Shown here one piece after another: positions 5,497 to 5,746 of a stretch of 5,746 nt of DNA. The stretch's first letter is position 1, and each line of letters opens with the position of its first letter. The notes beneath the pieces were generated by a model. The model saw only the letters and a program-made list of their open reading frames with translations, ran no database searches and was not told where the DNA came from. Made by a program: the position numbers and the translations under genes. The stretch is taken from positions 1 to 5,746 of the forward strand of contig CAMODR010000099.1 of assembly GCA_946611495.1 (NCBI GenBank), read 5' to 3'. The DNA comes from an uncultured Methanobrevibacter sp. (GTDB lineage: Archaea; Methanobacteriota; Methanobacteria; Methanobacteriales; Methanobacteriaceae).

Positions 5497-5520
5497 GAAA
5501 AACTTAAAATGATTTTAAGT
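5497..5520 (-). terminator. Hairpin and T5 in the tuf-rpsJ gap
   Basis: ACTTAAAAT (5502-5510) and ATTTTAAGT (5512-5520) are perfect 9-base arms around one base. In the tuf direction they are followed immediately by T5 (5501-5497). This looks like a back-up terminator for tuf about 155 bases past its stop. The one-base loop means the real stem would open to a loop of three or more. Confidence 0.4.
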
Positions 5521-5566
5521 CTTTCACCACAAAATACTAAAATTACTATTTAAAAATAGCTTAATG

Positions 5567-5596
5567 AATAATTTTTAAAAAAAATTATTAAAAAAT
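5567..5596 (-). terminator. Probable tuf terminator (oligo-T with hairpin)
   Basis: In the tuf direction there is T6 (5595-5590) and then T8 (5584-5577), 79-97 bases past the stop. The T8 lies inside a perfect 10-base-arm inverted repeat, AATAATTTTT and AAAAATTATT (5567-5576, 5580-5589). Successive T-runs are the usual archaeal terminator form. Further upstream, CTTAATTTA (5604-5612) and TAAATTAAG (5636-5644) form another 9-base inverted repeat in the tuf 3' region. Confidence 0.55.
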
Positions 5597-5673
5597 AATT
5601 ACACTTAATTTATCAATCAAATAAATTCAATTGAATAAATTAAGCAGTAATGAATTAAGTTAAATCACTAAAC

Positions 5674-5746
5674 TTATTTTTTGTCAGTAACTTTAAGACA
5701 TAAACCAGCAGCTACGGTTTGACCCATATCTCTGATAGCGAATCTT
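5674..5746 (-). CDS. tuf: Translation elongation factor EF-1alpha (aEF1A), C-terminal 23 residues only
   Basis: The leftward frame enters at the window edge and ends with TAA at 5674-5676. The visible end reads RFAIRDMGQTVAAG and finishes LCLKVTDKK. This is the C-terminal beta-barrel signature of archaeal EF-1alpha; the RDMGQTVAAG stretch is highly conserved. The protein is the GTPase that carries aminoacyl-tRNA to the ribosomal A site. The GTPase domain lies outside the window. Its position just upstream of rpsJ on the same strand fits the archaeal fusA-tuf-rpsJ order. Confidence 0.95.
   Translation of the reverse strand, partial: RFAIRDMGQTVAAGLCLKVTDKK

Overview
The window looks like chromosome from a very AT-rich methanogenic archaeon, most likely Methanobrevibacter or a close relative in the Methanobacteriales. 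The grounds are an archaeal EF-1alpha C-terminus next to a short archaeal-type S10, a UPF0146 protein (a family I know only from archaea), a tRNA-Ser gene without encoded CCA, and TATA-like promoter elements in A/T-saturated spacers. The genus is inferred from composition and gene content, not from a search.

Left part (1-1243). A RimI-type N-acetyltransferase runs leftward off the window edge. It diverges from a rightward UPF0146 gene across a 246-bp spacer that carries a 10-bp tandem repeat.

Centre (1244-4138). A complete 880-residue P2A-type cation ATPase starts at TTG behind a GGAG site. Its ion site resembles yeast PMR1/SPCA, with one cation site and the PMR1 manganese-selectivity glutamine. 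A 138-base spacer separates it from a 36-codon single-span membrane peptide with a near-perfect Shine-Dalgarno site. I do not recognise this peptide. Its position beside the pump recalls other small membrane partners of P-type ATPases, but that link is inference.

Convergent desert (4139-4831). About 690 bases hold no gene I can support. They contain a T-run terminator, a perfect 17-bp tandem duplication, a slightly C-enriched island, and three degenerate units of about 36 bp whose T-rich complement lies just downstream of the tRNA.

Right part (4832-5746, all leftward). The order is the end of tuf (EF-1alpha), rpsJ (S10), then tRNA-Ser(UGA), which is the tail of the archaeal str-type translation cluster. 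The tuf-rpsJ gap is 318 bases and holds several hairpins. One of them, a 38-nt near-palindrome followed by five Ts, lies just ahead of the rpsJ ribosome site and could be a terminator, attenuator or leader control element.

The window is mostly housekeeping DNA. The parts most worth a second look are the small membrane peptide, the structured rpsJ leader and the PMR1-like pump.
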